Origin: MPNO01 sp965205995
GTDB lineage: Bacteria > Pseudomonadota > Alphaproteobacteria > MPNO01
Length of the DNA stretch: 64,000 nt
Assembly: GCA_965205995.1 (NCBI GenBank)
Contig: OZ242200.1
Location: forward strand, 3,224,001 to 3,288,000
Direction of reading: 5' to 3'
The translations under genes were made by a program, and so were the position numbers. A model generated the notes under the pieces. It saw nothing but the letters and a program-made list of their open reading frames with translations. It was not told where the DNA came from and ran no database searches. The first letter of the stretch is position 1, and the number at the start of each line of letters is the position of its first letter. Of this stretch, positions 61,584 through 64,000 are shown piece by piece.

Positions 61584-62320
61584 CCTGGCTGCGCTCGCTG
61601 GTCTTCCAGGCCGCGTTCTACGCCTGGACCGCGGGGCTGGGGCTCCTCACCCTGCCGGTTCTGCTCCTGCCCCGCCCCGCCGTGCTTGGCGTCGCACGGC
61701 TGTGGATCGACGTCACGTTCTGGCTGCTCGCCGGCATCGTCGGGCTGACATACGAGATCCGCGGCCGCGAGCATTGCGCATCGGGCCGGGCGATCTATGC
61801 GATCAAGCACCAATCGGCCTGGGATACGCTGATGCTCATGCGCCTGTTCCGCGATCCGGCCATCGTCATGAAGGGCGAGTTGGCCTGGATGCCGTTTGTC
61901 GGGTGGTATCTGGTCCGGCTGGGCATGATTCCCATCGACCGCCGGTCAGGCGCCGTGGCGCTGAGGCGGATGGTGCGAATGGCGAAGGCCAGAATTGCGG
62001 AGGGACGGGATGTCGTCGTCTTCCCCGAGGGAACGCGAACCGCCCCGGGGCGGGAGCGCCCCTACCGTCCGGGCATCGCGGCGCTCTATGCGGCGCTGGA
62101 CCTCCCTGTGGTGCCGGTGGCGCTCAACTCAGGTTTGTACTGGGCGCGCCGCGCGTTCACCAAACGGCCCGGCCGGATCGCCGTCGCGATGCTGCCCGCG
62201 ATCCCGCCGGGCCTCGCCCGCGAACCGTTCATGAGCGGGCTGCGCGAGCGGATAGAGACGGAAACCGCACGCTTGCACGACGAAGCCCGGCATATCCGCG
62301 ACCGATCGGATTGGACATGA
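61580..62320 (+). CDS. plsC: 1-acyl-sn-glycerol-3-phosphate acyltransferase
   Basis: 246 residues. Acylates lysophosphatidic acid to phosphatidic acid at the inner membrane. The acyltransferase motif HQSAWD (HX4D) and the glycerol-phosphate binding FPEGTR are present, as is MIPIDRRSGA and the VPVALNSGL region. An N-terminal hydrophobic segment anchors it. ATGA overlap with the upstream ydcF-like gene. Confidence 0.92.
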   Translation: MTWLRSLVFQAAFYAWTAGLGLLTLPVLLLPRPAVLGVARLWIDVTFWLLAGIVGLTYEIRGREHCASGRAIYAIKHQSAWDTLMLMRLFRDPAIVMKGELAWMPFVGWYLVRLGMIPIDRRSGAVALRRMVRMAKARIAEGRDVVVFPEGTRTAPGRERPYRPGIAALYAALDLPVVPVALNSGLYWARRAFTKRPGRIAVAMLPAIPPGLAREPFMSGLRERIETETARLHDEARHIRDRSDWT

Positions 62321-62357
62321 ACCGAACCGGATTTCCGAACCGGATCGGGGCGCTCTG

Positions 62358-63146
62358 ATGCCGCCGGTCGAGCTCCATGCGACCCGCTCCGGCGAAGGCC
62401 CGTCGGTGGTCATCGCTCACGGACTGTTCGGCTCGGCGCGAAACTGGAGCTCGATCGCCCGCCGGCTGGCCGTCGGCCGCACCCTGCATGCGCTCGACAT
62501 GCGCAACCACGGGGCCTCGCCCTGGACGGCCGAAATGACCTATCCGGCGATGGCCGAGGACCTGCTGCGCTATATCGGGGCTCACGGGCTGTCGCGGCCG
62601 ACGCTGATCGGCCACAGCATGGGCGGCAAGGCGGCGATGGCGGCCGCGATGGCGGCACCGGAACGGATCGGCCGCCTCATCGTGGTCGATATCGCACCGG
62701 TCCGCTACCGCCACGGCTTCGCATCGCTGGTGAAAGCGCTGGTCGAGTTCGAGCTCGACGGGATCGGCCGGCGAAGCGACGCCGATGAACGCCTCGCCGA
62801 AGCGGTGCCGGATGCGACGATCCGGGGTTTCCTCCTGCAGAACCTGGTGCTGCGCGACGGGCGCTATGCCTGGCGCCTCAACCTGGCGGCGATCGCCGCC
62901 GCGCAAGACGCGCTCTGGGACTTCCCCGACCTGCCGCCTTCGGCGGTGTTCGACGGGCCGACGCTGCTGATCGGCGGCGGCGCATCGGACTATATCCGCC
63001 CCGATCATGCGCCGGTCGTCGGGCGCTACTTCCCGAACGCGCAACAGCGCCGGATCCCGGGCGCCGGGCACTGGGTGCATGCCGACCGGCCCGACGCGTT
63101 CGTCGACGTCGTCGAGGACTTCCTCAGGAGCACCGGCCCCGGTTGA
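62358..63146 (+). CDS. Alpha/beta fold hydrolase, YbfF-like esterase
   Basis: 262 residues. VVIAHGLFGSARNW is the oxyanion/HGLFGS motif, ALDMRNHGASPW and LIGHSMGGKAAMA give the nucleophile serine (S in GHSMGG), and the triad histidine is in GAGHWVHADRPD. The pattern matches YbfF-type carboxylesterases. It follows plsC by 37 bases and may act on lipid or thioester substrates, though the link is only positional. Confidence 0.88.
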   Translation: MPPVELHATRSGEGPSVVIAHGLFGSARNWSSIARRLAVGRTLHALDMRNHGASPWTAEMTYPAMAEDLLRYIGAHGLSRPTLIGHSMGGKAAMAAAMAAPERIGRLIVVDIAPVRYRHGFASLVKALVEFELDGIGRRSDADERLAEAVPDATIRGFLLQNLVLRDGRYAWRLNLAAIAAAQDALWDFPDLPPSAVFDGPTLLIGGGASDYIRPDHAPVVGRYFPNAQQRRIPGAGHWVHADRPDAFVDVVEDFLRSTGPG

Positions 63147-63188
63147 CCGCGGCCGCCCGGGGACGCCGCCTCGGCACCGCCGCCCCGT

Positions 63189-64000
63189 CTATTCGGCGGC
63201 CTGGCGGGCGAGATAGGGGTTTTCGAGGCCGAACAGCTCGGCCGCGTTTTCGCCCATGATCCTGCGCTTCTGCCGCTCGTTGAGGAACGGCAGGTCCCAG
63301 ATCACCGACGGCGAGTCGAAGTCCCAGTGCGGCCAGTCCGAGCACCAGAGGAGCTGGGTCTCGGCATCGATCGCCTCGAACGTCGCTTCCATCAGCTTGG
63401 GGTGCTGGGTCTCGAGCGGCTGGCTGGAGAAGTACATCTCCTTGATGTACTCGCTCGGCTTGCGGGTGAGCAGCGGCGCCTCGGACGACCGCATCATGTA
63501 TTCGGAGTCCAGCCGCTGCATCAGATAGGGAAGCCAGGCAATGCCGCTCTCGACCCACAGCGTCTTGAGCTTGGGGAAACGCACCGGCAGGCCGTTGATC
63601 ACCCAGTTGGTCATATGGATCAGGCTGCAGTGGACGAAGCTCAGCGCGTGCATCGACAGGAACCGGTTGAGCTGCGCCATCGAGCCATCGTTCCAGTTGA
63701 ACCCGGCATGGAAGGCGAGCGGCAGGTTGCGCTCCTCGAGCGCGGCGTAGAGCGGCATGTAGGAGTTGTGATGCACCGCCCGGAAGCGCGTGGAGGTGAC
63801 GGTGAAACCCATCGTCCCGGGCTTGTCGCCGAATTCCTCGACGAAGCGCGGGCAGGCCTCGGGGGTGTTGAAGGGCAGATACAGCAACCCCCTCATCCGC
63901 GGTTCCTGGGGCAGCACCTCCTCGGTCAGCCACCGGTTGAAGGCCCAGGCGAGCTCGACCTCGACCTCGGCCTGGGGATGGGTGCCGAGCAGCAGCATCG
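63189..64000 (-). CDS. Amidohydrolase family protein, C-terminal part (truncated by window edge)
   Basis: At least 270 residues without a start in view that looks genuine; the ATG at 63998 is probably internal. The C-terminal end of a TIM-barrel metal-dependent hydrolase: LAFHAGFNWND (metal histidine), the conserved GLPVRFPKLKTLWVESGIAW with SGIAWLP, and LLWCSDWPHWDFDSP with the conserved aspartate. These are the ACMSD/LigW-type amidohydrolase features, often decarboxylases or hydratases of aromatic acids. The N-terminal HxH lies outside the window. Confidence 0.82.
   Translation of the reverse strand, partial: MLLLGTHPQAEVEVELAWAFNRWLTEEVLPQEPRMRGLLYLPFNTPEACPRFVEEFGDKPGTMGFTVTSTRFRAVHHNSYMPLYAALEERNLPLAFHAGFNWNDGSMAQLNRFLSMHALSFVHCSLIHMTNWVINGLPVRFPKLKTLWVESGIAWLPYLMQRLDSEYMMRSSEAPLLTRKPSEYIKEMYFSSQPLETQHPKLMEATFEAIDAETQLLWCSDWPHWDFDSPSVIWDLPFLNERQKRRIMGENAAELFGLENPYLARQAAE

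Overview
The window is GC-rich and densely coded. It looks like a chromosomal segment of an alphaproteobacterium, probably a Rhodospirillales- or Rhizobiales-like free-living or host-associated marine or soil lineage. Support comes from the argH - small lipoprotein - lysA - TIGR02302-family - hpt - zinc-ribbon - ftsE - ftsX - ydcF - plsC block, the etfB-etfA-3-hydroxyacyl-CoA dehydrogenase block, a five-step hut pathway with HutF and HutG, and several TRAP/TAXI binding proteins. I see no rRNA, tRNA, prophage, transposase or CRISPR array. Both ends cut through a gene.

Layout. 1-4645 (minus) is the N-terminal 1,548 codons of a giant LEPR-XLL/VCBS-repeat secreted protein, divergent from a TolC-type outer membrane factor (5231-6538). 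6721-8320 is a cupin plus metallo-beta-lactamase-fold pair. 8411-13239 (minus) is a probable operon: LigI-like amidohydrolase, tripartite TRAP transporter and HSL-type esterase. Rhodanese and purB follow. 15275-25838 is a catabolic island: marR and a Bcr/CflA exporter, divergent from a hydroxycinnamoyl-CoA hydratase/lyase-like gene, alpha/beta hydrolase, luciferase-like monooxygenase, SDR, and a three-subunit molybdenum hydroxylase, closed by a convergent HAD and isochorismatase-family pair. 25934-29055 holds a DUF1045 protein, a PPOX-type flavoprotein, a DUF433/PIN-like toxin-antitoxin pair and a DUF488 protein. 29088-34285 is hutF-hutG-hutU with divergent hutI, without hutH. 34303-38734 (minus) is a run of ABC ATPase, DUF2461, UbiD decarboxylase, a 54-residue zinc-ribbon protein and an MFS carrier. 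An orphan TAXI binding protein, a PrpF/LigU-like tautomerase with a LigI-like lactonase, and a leucine-type operon (Nudix, ivd, mccB, mccA) come next. etfBA-hbd, a LigA/LigB-type extradiol dioxygenase, TlpA, and then the housekeeping block to 62320 follow. The end is an alpha/beta hydrolase and a truncated amidohydrolase.

The unifying theme is acyl-CoA and aromatic or heteroaromatic acid catabolism: ring-opening dioxygenase, UbiD decarboxylase, two PDC-lactonase-like enzymes, oxalomesaconate tautomerase-like enzyme, HCHL-like lyase, molybdenum hydroxylase, and uptake or efflux carriers. These occur as small separated modules instead of one classical operon. ETF and isovaleryl-CoA dehydrogenase connect the CoA oxidations to respiration. 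Functions are assigned from recognisable motifs and neighbourhood; no database search was possible.
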